Counted from the first letter of the stretch, positions 13,088-25,183 are shown. The stretch: 64,000 nucleotides of DNA from Eumeta japonica (GCA_005406025.1 BGZK01000859.1:62001-126000), one strand, 5' to 3'. Program-made: numbers and translations. The notes: a model not told the origin generated them from the sequence alone.

Positions 13088-13613
13088 GAGGTAGAGGAAA
13101 AAGTTATTTCGCATTTTGTATATACATATTTAAGATTATTTTTCATCATATTTTATTTACATTTAAATATAATGCATATGCCATTTTGTTCAAAAACTTG
13201 TTGCCATTTTGTAGGTAGTGATGTAATCCCATTGCTGTAAAAATTTTGGGATTTCTGATCAAAAAACTACGACAAGTAGTTTTGACTGTCCTCTCTTGAT
13301 GTTAAGCTAACTCTACCTGAAGAATTCAGAAGAGACCGAAACAGGTGAAAATCTGTGGGTGAAAGGTCAGGACTATGTGGTGGATGCATTAACACTTGCC
13401 AACTTAATTCTCTCAATATTTGCTTAGTGGCTAAAGATGTATGTGGTCTGGTGTTATCATTGTGAAAAACGACATCCTTTCTATTGAACAATTCCGGCCG
13501 TTTTTTCTATATTTTTTGTTTAAGACTTACCCGCTGTTGGCTGTAGAGTCCAAATTGATGGTCATGTCCGGTGGTAAAAGCTCTTAATGAATAACGCGCT
13601 TTGTGATAATGAA
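13088..13613 (-). mobile_element. mariner 3' half, inverted
   Basis: Left terminal repeat GGTAGAGGAAAAAGTT near 13090. On the minus strand 13491-13267 encodes the transposase C-terminus: NDNTRPHTS, then HPPHSPDLSPTDFHLFRSL. The two catalytic aspartates (in NDN and PTD) are separated by exactly 34 residues, the mariner D34D signature. The fragment stops about midway through the gene where the opposite-strand copy begins. It cannot make a full protein. Confidence 0.9.
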
Positions 13614-14618
13614 TGTCATAATGATTTTGTGACGTTTATGAATAGATCCACAATGCAGTGTTGATAAGAGTAGCATAAAACTGATTCAAAAGTTTTCAGT
13701 CCGGTAATTTTGATGTCAAAGAATTTTGCTCTGGTCGACCTTTTACCGATAAAGTCTATACCATTTTGGTAAAAGTAGAGCAAGATCGGTATATTAGTTC
13801 TTAGTTTGTATTCATAGCTAAATAGCTAAGAATTGAAGATAATACAGTTTTGACCCATTTTAAAAACTAGATGTATATAAAAAGTCCGGTACTTGGATTT
13901 GTACTAAAAAAATCTAACGAATCGTGTATTTATTTGCTATTCTCTATTGAAATGTATTGAAACCGAACAATTTTTGAAAATATTGATCACTGGTGATAAA
14001 AACGGATTATTTATGACAAGAACGTAAGAAAAAGGTTATGGTTAAAAGGCAAGCAAGCTATACAGACCAGAGCAAATCCCAGATTAACTCGCAATAAGTT
14101 GATGCTATGTGTATGGTAGGATTGGAAGGATATTTTAATTATGAGCTTTTACCACCTGGTAAAACTATAATTCGGATCTCTACTGCCAACAGCTGATGAG
14201 TCACAAGCAAAAATGGAGAAAAACAGCTGGCATTTATCAACAGAAAGGTGTGGTTTTCACCAAGATAATGCCAGACCACACACACATCCACTGAGCAAAT
14301 ATTGAGAGAGTTTGGGAAATGCTAATGCATCCACTGTATAGGGTTGACCTTGCACCCTCAGATTTTCACCGGTTTCGATTTCTTCAGAACTGTCTAGGTA
14401 ATATTAACGTCAAGAAAGGACTGTAAAAACTACTTGTCGCAGACTTTTGATGTGAAGTCCCAAAATGTCTACAGCGATGAGATTATGTCACTACCAAAAA
14501 ACAGCAACAAGTTTTTGAACAAAATGACATGTCAAATTATAATTAAATATGAATAAAACGTAATGAAAAATGGTCTCGAAATTGTATATAAAATAGGAAA
14601 AAACTTTTTCCCCGACCG
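13614..14618 (+). mobile_element. mariner relic, plus orientation
   Basis: From about 13614 the sequence runs as mariner on the plus strand: N-terminal-half words, then around 13984-14200 a decayed ITGDE region followed by the GLTRNKLML region, then the reverse of the 13380-13490 region, ending at GGAAAAAACTTTTTCCCCGACC near 14596-14618. Frameshifts and stops break the reading frame throughout. Its 5' terminal repeat is not seen; both outer ends of the 13088-14618 unit are 3'-type ends. Confidence 0.85.
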
Positions 14619-14619
14619 A

Positions 14620-15115
14620 CATTTATATACATATGTATATAAATGCCTTTGAGGTATTTGAGTATTTTCTTTTGTATACTCCGTGGTTACCACCACTTGT
14701 AGGATTTTTGTATACCAAACATATGTTTTATTAAGAAATTTATAATTAGGAAATTAATCACTAAATAATTATTTAGAATTTAAAAATGATTTACCCACTT
14801 ATTTCTTTCATGCGTGAATATCACGCTAATTGGCAACTCTTAGTCGATGAAACGTAAAAGCATCAAATGAGATTATATCATTTTCCTCGCCTAATTGTGT
14901 TCAAAGTTTGATACCTAGTTATAGAACTTGGAAAAAGTGGCGCGTGGGAGCAGACAGTCGAGAAAAATAACGGTCGAAGCAGCAATTCAGCTGTTAATTA
15001 ACTCTATTCGGTTCGAGATATTAGATTAACTCGAATACAAAATACACCTGGTTGTCTAGAATGTATGTCCACTTTTATGCTACAAATAGTATTCTTGATG
15101 TGAATGACTATTTAA
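14620..15115. other. AT-rich non-coding DNA
   Basis: Nothing recognised. Confidence 0.5.
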
Positions 15116-15119
15116 GTTT

Positions 15120-15755
15120 CAGTCCGTCCGTTCTTTCATCTGTCTGTCTGTTCTAAGAACTTTTACTCGGAACACGTAAACGTATAAGTTGAAATGAATA
15201 TCAAATACTTAGGTTTGCGGAACCGTGGAGATGTAATAGAGTTATCAGAAAATTATGTTTCTAAGTCAAAGTAGTGAAAAATATGGCCATTTATGCCTTA
15301 TATATTGACATTCGTCAGTAAATCAAAATCGGTAGGCTATATACTATCAATTGACCTGATACATGAAATTTAGTAGAAGCAAGGTCTTACATCATAAGGA
15401 AAAGTCTGAATGTATTTTTTAGTATTTTTTTTGTTACTACAAATATATACTTGCAGTTCGAGAAGGTGTGGACCATGATGAAAATCGGTGTATGGGAAAA
15501 TTTTATAACTTTCCGCCATGAAAATTTCAAAGTTATCAATAGTTTTAAAATAATTCTAAGTTTTTTTGAAAATAGAAGACAAATGTTTTGGAATAACCAG
15601 GACCAATATTTCGCTAGTATCAGAATTGAAGACAGACAAAAATCTAGTCGCTTGATGATGAATTATCTATGTTACATAATTAAGTTTGGACCTACGGAGC
15701 CTTCACGGTGCAGGTCCTACTCGCACTTGTCCGGCGTTTTTGTATTCCTTTTTCA
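15120..15755 (+). repeat. LINE 3'-end-type dispersed repeat
   Basis: Begins with a GTCCGTCC/CTGTCTGTCTG run, passes through TTTATGCCTTATATATTGAC and AAATCAAAATCGGTAGGC, and ends GACCTACGGAGCCTTCACGG, CCTACTCGCACTTGTCCGG and T-run. This layout and ending are those of a LINE-derived repeat very common in insect genomes. The 103-codon open frame at 15451-15762 is inside it and is not a gene. Confidence 0.65.
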
Positions 15756-15894
15756 CTTCTAGTTATCACCTTTCGTTTATGTATATATTTTAGATTTAAA
15801 CAGCCAAGTTGCTCAGTAAATAAACTGGCTTTCGGTAGCCCGCAGATATTTTAATTGGGTACAATACGAATCCTTTTAACTGTAATCGAAACAA

Positions 15895-16080
15895 AGAGCT
15901 TTGAGGTGTGTGGACTCGAGCGGAAAGGACCGAGGAGCGTGAATTTGCTCGACCGAAACTTTTTGATTAAGTTCCGCAGTTCGGCACCGCCGCGCCGTCT
16001 ACGGCGGCGGCGCGTACTACGCAAATAGGTTGTAACGTTGTTTACGGCCGCCGTCCGCGACGCGGTCGGGCTTGAGTGAC
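15895..16080. promoter_or_regulatory. GC-rich island
   Basis: Dense CGCCG/CGGCGG words at 15985-16075. Candidate regulatory patch; no promoter elements are certain. Confidence 0.25.
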
Positions 16081-16084
16081 AAGT

Positions 16085-17330
16085 TCATACCAAAATTTGA
16101 CGCGGGACTACATCGGATCTACTACGAAATTTACTTATATACTAAATGATATAGCAGGGGATACGACAACGAAACGACCGTAGTAGATTGCGTAAGAAAA
16201 GATTTGATTGTAATTTGTTTGTATTATTATTTATTGGAATAAGATTAAATTCTAATTTTACCCACTGTACGTGCTAATTGTGAAGGATTTCGTTTTACTC
16301 TTTGGGTCCTAAAGTTAATTAATGGTCAATTGCTAATGAAATGATATAGTAATTCACACATTTTGTTTCGACAAAATATATGAATAACTATAACGGAAAT
16401 AACCATGATTGACAGATGATGACAAGTGAGAAAAGTCCAATGACAAAATGTCATTGACGCCATCTTTAATTTTTAGTTTAAATATTTTCCATGCTTAATG
16501 CTATTGTGCAAATAAAAAAAATACTCCAAAATAACAGTCAAAACCCTTTCATTTTATAATAACGTTTTTAAATAACAAATGCACAAGATGCATACCGGCG
16601 CTCCATACATTTGTGAAATGTTTCCTTTTAGAAATTAATTCAAAGTGTAAATAGGCGTTCGGAAAATAATTTCCTTTTCAATCATGGGTTCAAACTAAAC
16701 GCGGTTGCCGCTACGGGTACGAATAAAATATGTACACAAAGCTTAAGGACTTCTGTGGCGATGACACATAAAATATTGTAAAAAAATATAAAGAAAAACA
16801 TACCAAACTTTCTAAGCAGAATCCAACGGAATTGATATAACTCACGGACAAAGTGTCACACGAGAAAAACTATTGCACCGTCCTTGTCACTAAAATATTT
16901 TCCCGCAAATCGTTCGATATTTCCACAAAGGGCGAATATAAATAAATGATATGTCGTTCTAGGGAAGGTCGAGGTGAATCGTTCACCGCTTGCGTTCCGA
17001 TAACTCTGCTGATAACTTTCAAATGCGTATACACTTAAAATAGAAGTCCCCTTGTTATACAAAATATGCTACATTCGAAATAGCCTCGTCATTTTATGGC
17101 TTCATGTATCTTTGTATCTATACATTGCTATTCTTTTTTTTTTCGATGGACAAAGAAAACATATTATGAATGCTTTTAAATATTTATTGTTAAGGCACTC
17201 AGTCTCCGTTCAAAGATATTTTAGATAGACACATATTTAAGCACGGGCGGGGTATTCTTTATCTTTTTTTATTTCTTTGTTGTCCGAGTAAAGATTTCTT
17301 GAAATTCAATATTTAGGGACAATTAAATAA
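16085..17330. other. AT-rich non-coding DNA
   Basis: Nothing recognised. A 68-codon open frame at 17062-16856 (-) has no motif. Confidence 0.5.
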
Positions 17331-17334
17331 AGGA

Positions 17335-17560
17335 TAGAGCCGTGAATTTCGGTAGTAAGAATGTCACCTTCGAATCGGAAGGTACTGGATTCGATCCTAA
17401 CGGTGGGTGAATTGAAAATGAGTCTTTAACTTAAATCAAATTAAATCACTCGCTGTCTGCCAGGAAAGCACGATTAAACCTTCTGACACGGATATTGTCA
17501 TCACAATGTTGACAATGGTCGCTGGCAGCCCCTGATTCGCACTGAGTCAGCGTGAAGAGT
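17335..17560 (+). repeat. possible tRNA-derived SINE head
   Basis: Contains GGTACTGGATTCGATCC at 17381-17397, resembling a pol III B box, 50-60 bases after AGCCGTGAATTTCGGTAGTA, a weak A box. It does not fold as an intact tRNA in any obvious way. Interpretation as SINE is tentative. Confidence 0.3.
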
Positions 17561-17839
17561 TTTAGATCCAAAGAGCTTAATTTGAAATGAAAATATCACG
17601 GGCGGGTATACCTTAGTAGTGGAGCGAATAAAACCTAGCACAATAAATAGGGGACAAAATGTCTTATGTCGGTGTCTGAATTCCTGTAATTTCTTATCTT
17701 CTATTTAAAAGATGTAACTGCGGTAGAACCTTCTGTGGCTAACTTGGCTGCAGCAAAAAAATGAACCAACTCGATCTGTGGAATACCTAACTTTCACAGA
17801 ATAAGAAAGTGAAGTAAAAGCTTCCGCTGTTCGTTTTTT

Positions 17840-18035
17840 ACAGTGAGAGAAAGTTCCGGTGGCCCATTCCCCTTTACTCCTATCATCAACTCCATTAGTT
17901 ATCCTATTCCCTCCCAAGAGACCGGCAAAGCACTGGTGATTTCTTTGAGATTGCCAGAGTCCATGGGAGGCGGTGACCATCTATGCTTTGATGGCTCATC
18001 TGTTTGTTTGCCCTTCGACTACGCTATAAAAAAAT
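17840..18035 (+). repeat. SINE/LINE-tail repeat
   Basis: Carries in order GAGACCGGCAAAGCACTGG, GAGTCCATGGGAGGCGGTGA, GGCTCATCTGTTTG, TTTGCCCTTC and CTATAAAAAA. This is the layout of a repeat tail very common in moth and butterfly genomes. The open frames on both strands here (91 and 64 codons) are products of the repeat. Confidence 0.7.
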
Positions 18036-18039
18036 AATT

Positions 18040-19724
18040 GTTTAGAGATGCAACGTTTGTAATAGGAAGTACTTGAGTTTGTAAATACTGTGCAACATTT
18101 TGTGTAAGAACATTTTAGACAATGCACATGGGATACTATCCATGAACATTTTAAGTAAAAATTGTATTCGTTAGATTTTTTGTATTTATTAATTTTGCAT
18201 ATCTTGTTCACTAATGTCATTTAGTAATTCATAATACTATACACGTAATAATAGTATTCTGTGAAGTTTATACATAAATTCACGTTATGTATAAACACTG
18301 AATAGAAAACAAAATTATAAACCTTACATAACAATTTATTAATGTGCATGCTTTTAATGTGTTTAAAATAACAAAAGCAATGTGTAAAGTACAAAATAAT
18401 ATAAAATACTCAATATCTCCTATAAATTTTAGGCTTTTCAGTTTTCAACCGACTAAAATTATCATTATATCAATATCTTCACGGAAAACAAATAACGGAA
18501 GGTCAGATCAGGACACCGAGCGCAATGACGAAAGGCAATCTGTGAATTATTAGTGTTAATTCATTCATTAACTTCGATTTTAACACAAACTTTAACCAAG
18601 CTCTTATTAAGTATAATACTGTATAATTACACGCTGTAAAGTGGATGAAAGCTTTAAAAGTGACAAAGTTGCCGGCTTAGCAGCGTGCAGTCGTGGAAAC
18701 TTGTAATGACGGCCACGTTGACGTTGCGATCGAAGGTGTACGCTAAGAGACCCAGCGTCTCGCTATCGACTCAAAATATACATCCACCTCGTGGGTGTGC
18801 ATTTTATCTTCGGCTGTGAAATTAAATCCTTAGAAAAGTTTCAAGCACCGCCTTACCCAGATTAGGTGAATACTTATTATATTTATTTACATACGTTTTC
18901 ATTATTCACATTTATTTTTATTCAAAAATAATAAGTTACAAATGGTGTCTCCATTGAAAAACTTCAAAAATAAATTGGGGAAAAATATACAGTTGTATCG
19001 TTTGAATACTTACAACAGCTAATTGTTTTAGAATCGGTGTCGACTAAAGGTATGTCAGACGCGCCATGGTAGACGCAGTACATTGTAAATTGTCTATGAT
19101 TTTTCCAATGTGATTCTTTTTGTATTTGGCCTTCGTCACTTTTTGACACCCTCCTGACTAAACTATACATTACTTATTGTTACTTATTATAAATTTTTGT
19201 ATTTATTATTTTCATTATGATTACTTTGGTTTACCTTGCTTTATATATCGACTCAACAACAACTAAATATTGTAAATGTTTAAAATTATGTAATAAGAAT
19301 ATAAAAATCATTAATTTTATTATAGTATATTATAATAAGAAAATTAAATAATAATTATTATTATTATAGTAAAACTGTATAATATTTAAATAATTGTACG
19401 TTTAAATGCGTACATTCCATTCAAAATATTATTTGTAGTAATAGTGTGTAATTTAATAAAAGTAAATATGACTATTAATAATAAATATTAATTAGCAAAT
19501 ACCTAATAGAATTTTGTATCGATGAGCAGAAAAGATCAAACCTTGAGTTTCTAGCTCATTCTTCTCATGGTGATTTAATTGGAATGAGTGGTAATTTTAA
19601 TGTCGAAAACAATTGTTTATAAACACATTTCAAATGTAATTTCCATTACTTACGAAACAACGATATTTTTGATTTGATTTGAATTTACTTATTTTTTATA
19701 ATTTAAGTAAGTTATCGAAAACGG
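18040..19724. other. AT-rich non-coding DNA with repeat fragment
   Basis: At 19013-19075, CAACAGCTAATTGTTTTAGA and ATCGGTGTCGACTAAAGG resemble a dispersed repeat also hinted at 27145-27175. A mildly GC-rich stretch at 18660-18770 has no gene. The rest is very AT-rich. Confidence 0.45.
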
Positions 19725-20187
19725 TTTTGACGTGACAACGTCTTAAATTAGGTTGCGGCTGGGAGTCACTTATGAAAAGTGTAACGCTCGGTAACGTTAC
19801 GATGAGTCACCGAACGAGAGAGGCCCGCCGAATGCTGCGTCTCTCTCCCACTCAACTATGATCGGTCTGCCGCGCGCGCATGCTAGAGATAGTGCATGAC
19901 AAATGTATTGCAAGTTATTGTATGTATATTTGTATATAAATACGTATGTATGTGTAAAGGTAAAAATAAAATTTTGTTAATATGAAATTCAGTGCGAGAT
20001 TCTTTGTATAAATTAATGTTTTAAATATAATTCTTTGTATAAATAAATGTTTTAAATTGTTACTATTATTTCATCCTTCTTCCTACTATACGAATGAATA
20101 TTCACATTAAAATGATTTTACCATTCAAAGTCGTTGTCACGTAAAACTTTCGCCCGTATACCGACTTTACAGGCAACCAATTTTTTA
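19725..20187. mobile_element. short non-autonomous element, copy B
   Basis: 463 bases, the longer partner of 11778-12209 in the same orientation. Starts TTTTGACGTGACAACGTCTT and shares the distal AAAGTCGTTGTCACGTAAAA and the CAACCAATTTTTTA edge. It keeps a GC-richer stretch (GGCCCGCCGAATGC through GCCGCGCGCGCATGC) that copy A lacks. A central GGTAACGTTACGATGAGTCA is shared. No open frame of note. Confidence 0.75.
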
Positions 20188-20189
20188 TT

Positions 20190-21730
20190 ACTTTTTATAA
20201 AAATTAATTAACATTATGTTTTTGGGTGACAGGTGGATTAAACTTTATATGTAAATTTCAAACGAAACAGTGTTGCAGAAGAAACATAAATGAATAACAA
20301 GATCGTTTAACAAAAATTTAATTAATTCACACTTAATTAGTATTGCGAAAGAAATTGTTATACAACATGCTAATAAACATAATACATATGTCTTGAAAAT
20401 TTTAAGTAACTTCAAAAAATAGTTTCAAAATAAATTCAATTTGGATATTATTTAGAACTTAATCATTTGTTTGAGTTTAATTTTCTAGAAACTCAAAGCG
20501 AAAAAATATTTGAATGCCGTCAGCCCGATCTTAAATAGATTCGGAGAGAAATAATTTCTTGATAATTCGTCTGTGACGATTTTTTTAACGAAATCAACCG
20601 ATTTCGATGGTGATTGAGGAATTTAAAATAGTTCTTCAGAAATAAAAAGGAGAATAGATTTTGAAAATGATTGGTTTATTAATTAAAATGTTACGCGAAG
20701 AAATAATGTTTTATAACTTTTTTCAGATTGGTCAAAATCTACTTTATCGATCAAAACTTAGTATCAGATTTTCTAAATGAAATTAATCCATTTTGAATTC
20801 TGCTAATAGATATATGAACGTTATCGTGAAAACTGTTTGAATAGCTTTCTAGCATCTCAAAATGATGACATCTGATGAGCGTGATTTTAGAAAATCGAGA
20901 TGAACCTTTCAATTTTTAAAAACACATTCATATTCTTAAACAGGAGCTAAAAATTTAGCCGGAACGAGGAGAGTTAACAATTTAAAACATCCTCTTTTGA
21001 AATAGGTTAGTAATATCTTAGTCCATAAACGAACTTTAGCACAAAACTTTAAGCAATTACTTAAATACGGTACACAACGCTCGTATACCTACTTAAAAAA
21101 TCACGATCTTGGACTCTGCACAACCTTCTGCATGGAGCTGAAAATTAGGTCAAGAACAGGAAGAATAAAATAAAGGGAATAAAAAACCAATCGTAATTTG
21201 TGTCTAATTATACATTTTTAAATGATTACAAAAAATCTGTTTACATGTAAAAATATAAAGGTTCTAGTTGTTATAAACCAATATGGACGCACCGGTTCCT
21301 TTTGCCGTAAGTAGTAAAATAGCCGATTAAAAAATGTACTACCAAAATGTTCGTTATTTTCATAAAATGAAATAAAGAACATTAGATACTAGGTCAGTTT
21401 TCATTATAAAACAAGAAACTTAGAATAAAGAAATATTTAAATAGGTTTAAAATACCCTTCAGAGTCCCATAAAACATCCATTTTAAGTGCTTTTTGCTAA
21501 TTTTCACAAAGAACTATTAAATTTCTTCATATTATTTTTTTCGCCATGTAGTCCATGTCTATGATCATTATTTGACATCCCAATCATTTATCTAGACCCG
21601 AATGTATGTACCAGAATTGATTGGATTGGCATTTAAGGAAACGGGGCCTCCTACTGAGGACTTGGAAAAATATGTTCCACGATTACAACCGCTTTAAATA
21701 CATGTTTAAAGGTGGCGCTTAGTTAAAGCT
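20190..21730. other. AT-rich non-coding DNA
   Basis: Nothing recognised. Confidence 0.55.
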
Positions 21731-21734
21731 TACC

Positions 21735-22050
21735 AACAGCTTTCCGGGTACGGCACTCCGTTCCGAGCGTACCGTCGGCAGCGCGGACGGCGACACGGCG
21801 TCAGGGCCCCGGAGACGCCGCGCCGCGACGTCGTCGGTCGTTAGGTTCGGGGAACTCGGACACGTAAATAAAAATATACACGACCGCGTTCAGGTACATC
21901 CGAAAGGGAACGACCCGCGAATGAAGCGGGACGACATTGGATATCCCTGTGCATGATTAAATTAATTGGGGTACATTTTCGAGAGCACGGTCTCGGAGGC
22001 TGTAGTATTAAATTAACGTCTCCTATTAAATGATACCCGGAATTTTGTAC
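21735..22050. promoter_or_regulatory. GC-rich island with homeodomain-type words
   Basis: Very GC-rich 21760-21860, followed by GATTAAATTAATTGGGG, AGTATTAAATTAACG and CTATTAAATGATAC. Mixed GC core plus TAAT-rich edge resembles conserved developmental enhancers of insects. Candidate only. Confidence 0.3.
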
Positions 22051-22189
22051 ATCATCAGCAAAAAATTATAATTAATATGTACTTGGTCCATTCGAAAATG
22101 AATGTTACCTTATATTTATATACATACTAACTTCCACCTGCTCCACCCGCGATGATATAGAAAGAATCCTTTCATCTTACATATCGACC

Positions 22190-22350
22190 GATCCCGCTCT
22201 CGCTCATGATTCCGATCTTTCGATTCCGATCCCATTCATGCTGTCGATGGCAATTTGTATCACTCTCGATTCCGATTGCGGTTCAAGGTCTATATCCCAC
22301 ACTGGATATAGACCTTGGTTCGTTCTCAATTCGATCCCCACGATCTTGAC
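22190..22350 (+). repeat. GATTC/GATCC-type tract with a perfect hairpin
   Basis: Words CGATCCCGCTCTCGCTC, TCGATTCCGATCCC and CTCTCGATTCCGATTGC. Inside it 22284-22297 and 22304-22317 are perfect 14-base inverted repeats with a 6-base loop. Confidence 0.7.
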
Positions 22351-22354
22351 TTCC

Positions 22355-23415
22355 TTTCCCTCCGTTTGCGGTAAATGTTAATCGCATGTAATAAATGTTA
22401 ATCAGGACGTATGCTAATATTGAAATGATATTCGTGTCATATTACTCAGACATAGTAGTTTTTTATGAGCGAGAAAATTCTAGAATCACAAAATGCAGAT
22501 GCAGCCAAAGCAAAATGTCACTAGTCTATTTTACTCGGAAGATTTTCATTAGTGAAGTAATTTTTAGAATCGGCTTAGTAGTTTGATCAATATACAAATA
22601 CGGAGAAGTCGTGTCAAAACTAGTTTTTTGTTTCAGAAATCTTTCCGTTTGCGTGAACAACATATCGTCAGTTTCGTAGGTAATGGGTGTAGGCTTCAGG
22701 CACACAAAGAATACTTACTGATTAATAAATTATAGTTTTCCTAGCTTTGGTTGCAGTCCATTCAGCCTTTTCGAAAATTAGTTCGAATAAACAAACCAAC
22801 GGACAATTTATCGACAGACAGTCAAAGAAAAATTTAAAAATTATGAAAATAAATTAAGTGCATCATGGAAAAATATTTATCAGAAAAATTACAGATTAGT
22901 AAACAAAAATTATCATATTTCTTATTAGGAGGTTATACTGTTCTAAGCTAAATTTCTTTTAAATCTGTTTAGTTGCTACGAAGGTAAGCCTGTAAACATA
23001 CAGACAGATCCTTTATGGACATTATATATAAAAAGTCATTTGTGTATTAACGTATTATTATGGTATATCAATCTTTACCAAGATCGGTAAAACTCTTCTT
23101 AAGTTATGAAGGAATATAGGTACAGATGTAAATTATAAAATGATAGATTTGAGGTTAGGAAATATTTATCATATAATTTCACAAAGTAATTGTATGTACA
23201 GACAGACGCTACAGATATATATAAAGTAGTACAGATATAGATAAACATATTAATATATAATTTATCACGAATTACATTCAAATCTTTACCGTAATTTATC
23301 TGATGAACGATGTCTATTAAGATAATAATTGATATGTAAAAAAAATCGCTTGTTTTAAAAATTGGAAATGTATTTTATTTTGGTGAAAGCGAAATCATTA
23401 ATATATTACAAAATA
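22355..23415. other. AT-rich non-coding DNA
   Basis: Nothing recognised. Confidence 0.5.
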
Positions 23416-23419
23416 TTTG

Positions 23420-23845
23420 TCATGCCATTTGTCATGCTTGATTTCGATGTCGGTCGTTCTCGATGCCATTTGGTGTCATTCTCGATTTCGATGTCGGCCA
23501 TGTTCTCGATGCCATTTAGTGTCATTTTCGATTTCGATGGTTTGATTCTCGATACTTTAGTGTCATTTTCGATTTCGATGTCGGTTATGTTCTCGATGCC
23601 ATTTAGTGTCATTTTCGATTTCGATGTCGGTTATGTTCTCGATGCCATTTAGTGTCATTTTCGATTTCGATGTCGGTTACGTTCTCGATGCCATTTGTCA
23701 TTTGATTTCGATGTCGGCCATGTTCGATGCCATTTGTGTCATTCTCGATTTCGATGTCGGTTATATTCTCGATGCCATTTGGTGTCATTCTCGATTTCGA
23801 TGTCGGCCATGTTCTCGATGCCATTTGGTGTCATTATCGATTCTG
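23420..23845 (+). repeat. 46-bp minisatellite
   Basis: About nine units. Exact spacing of 46 bases is seen between TGTCATTTTCGATTTCG at 23561, 23607 and 23653; some outer units are shortened. Each unit carries TTCGATTTCGATGTCGG and TTCTCGATGCCATTT. Because 46 is not a multiple of three, overlapping frames of 70-127 codons open on both strands; they are not genes. The array merges into the GATTC-type tract that follows. Confidence 0.92.
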
Positions 23846-24050
23846 GGATTTCTGGCCATGTTCTGACATTCTCGATTCCTGATTTCAGTGCCACTCTCAA
23901 TCCTGATTCCGCTCTCAATACTGATCTCTCTACTGCTTCTTATTCTAATCCTGCTCACACTCTTGATTTTAATTTTAGTTACAAATACATTTTAATCTTG
24001 GTTTCGTACTTGATTTTAACCTTGGTCATAAGTATCATTCAAAGTCACCC
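23846..24050 (+). repeat. GATTC-type tract continuing the minisatellite
   Basis: CTCGATTCCTGATTTC, CTCAATCCTGATTCCGC and related words, decaying into CTTGATTTTAATTTT and TTGATTTTAACCTTGG. The likely source of the 46-bp unit. Confidence 0.65.
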
Positions 24051-24180
24051 TCCGTTTACTTCCATAAAATTGAATTAACAAGATTCTTTGCTAGTTGGTA
24101 AAACTTACTAAGCAAAATTATACATACTATCATGTCACCAAACTTTATTTCAATTGGACATAAGTTTGAAATTATAAAAT

Positions 24181-24226
24181 CATCACGAAATCTTCATAAT
24201 TTTAAAATTTCGAAGATTTCGTGATG
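24181..24226. repeat. hairpin, 15-base arms
   Basis: CATCACGAAATCTTC (24181-24195) and GAAGATTTCGTGATG (24212-24226) are perfect inverted repeats. Confidence 0.8.
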
Positions 24227-24419
24227 AACGAATTAGTGAATTATTTTCTCCTCATTATAAACTTATCGTTTTCGTTACACATTTTTTTAATAGACAACTC
24301 TCCATCGAACCACGTACCATAAAAGTAAACATTTTATCTGAAATTTCCATTCCGATTGTTCTATCCGAATTATTCACCCCGATGCTGGTATCCCAACGAA
24401 GAATAAAATAGAAATAAAG

Positions 24420-24455
24420 AAAATAGAAGAATGTACGTCAACATTCTTCTATTTT
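24420..24455. repeat. hairpin, 15-base arms
   Basis: AAAATAGAAGAATGT (24420-24434) and ACATTCTTCTATTTT (24441-24455) are perfect inverted repeats around ACGTCA. Relation to the 24181 hairpin, 200 bases away, is unknown. Confidence 0.8.
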
Positions 24456-25183
24456 AGATTAGTGGACTTGGCCCCAGCGCCGGTTGGGGGCTGCCATCGT
24501 CAACAGCACGAAGACGACGTCCTATCCCAAAAACGGAGGAGATATTGATTACGCATTTTATTTTGTTATTTTGAACCGCTTAGGCAGCGCGCTCCGATAG
24601 ATCAACCATACGTATATTTGTTTCCGATTTCAATTACTGTTCTTGTGATTTGTTACTAAAACGCATCTTTATCAGAATAAAAATTGTCTATAGCACTTAG
24701 GAATCAAAATAATAGCTTGCTATTAATGCCAAAATTTTCAGAATAGGAAACAGATTACATGACACATTTACAAAACATGCACACGCATGTACGTATACAT
24801 CGGTATACACATACACACATACGTATAGACGCACTACATTCACGCGTGTATATGAATATGGCTTTTAAAAATATACAAAATATTATATAATTTTTAAGAT
24901 TAACACACTGTTTATCAAATTACATATAGCTTATCATTTAACCAATCACATGTTTCAACTGTATACAAATTTTCGTCAAGATTAAATCACATTTATTATA
25001 AGAAAAAAAGTAAACATTATATTTTCTTTTTATTGTATTACAGTATATATATATATATATACGTGATACACGGTAAAAGAAAACATAATAAAAAATATAT
25101 AATACTCTAAATTTTTTCCATATTTTATTTTGAATTACCTAACAATATTCGCACTTCTGTCTTGACAATGTATATATATATAT

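Noticed and set aside
15451..15762. 103-codon plus-strand ORF
   Set aside because: Lies wholly in a LINE 3'-end-type repeat whose tail (CCTACTCGCACTTGTCCGG) is non-coding in that family.
17705..18037. 91- and 64-codon ORFs on opposite strands
   Set aside because: Both overlap the common SINE/LINE-tail repeat at 17840-18035.
23362..24078. Overlapping ORFs of 70-127 codons on both strands
   Set aside because: They follow the 46-bp minisatellite, whose period is not a multiple of three; repeated frames on both strands are expected and no start/stop context supports a gene.
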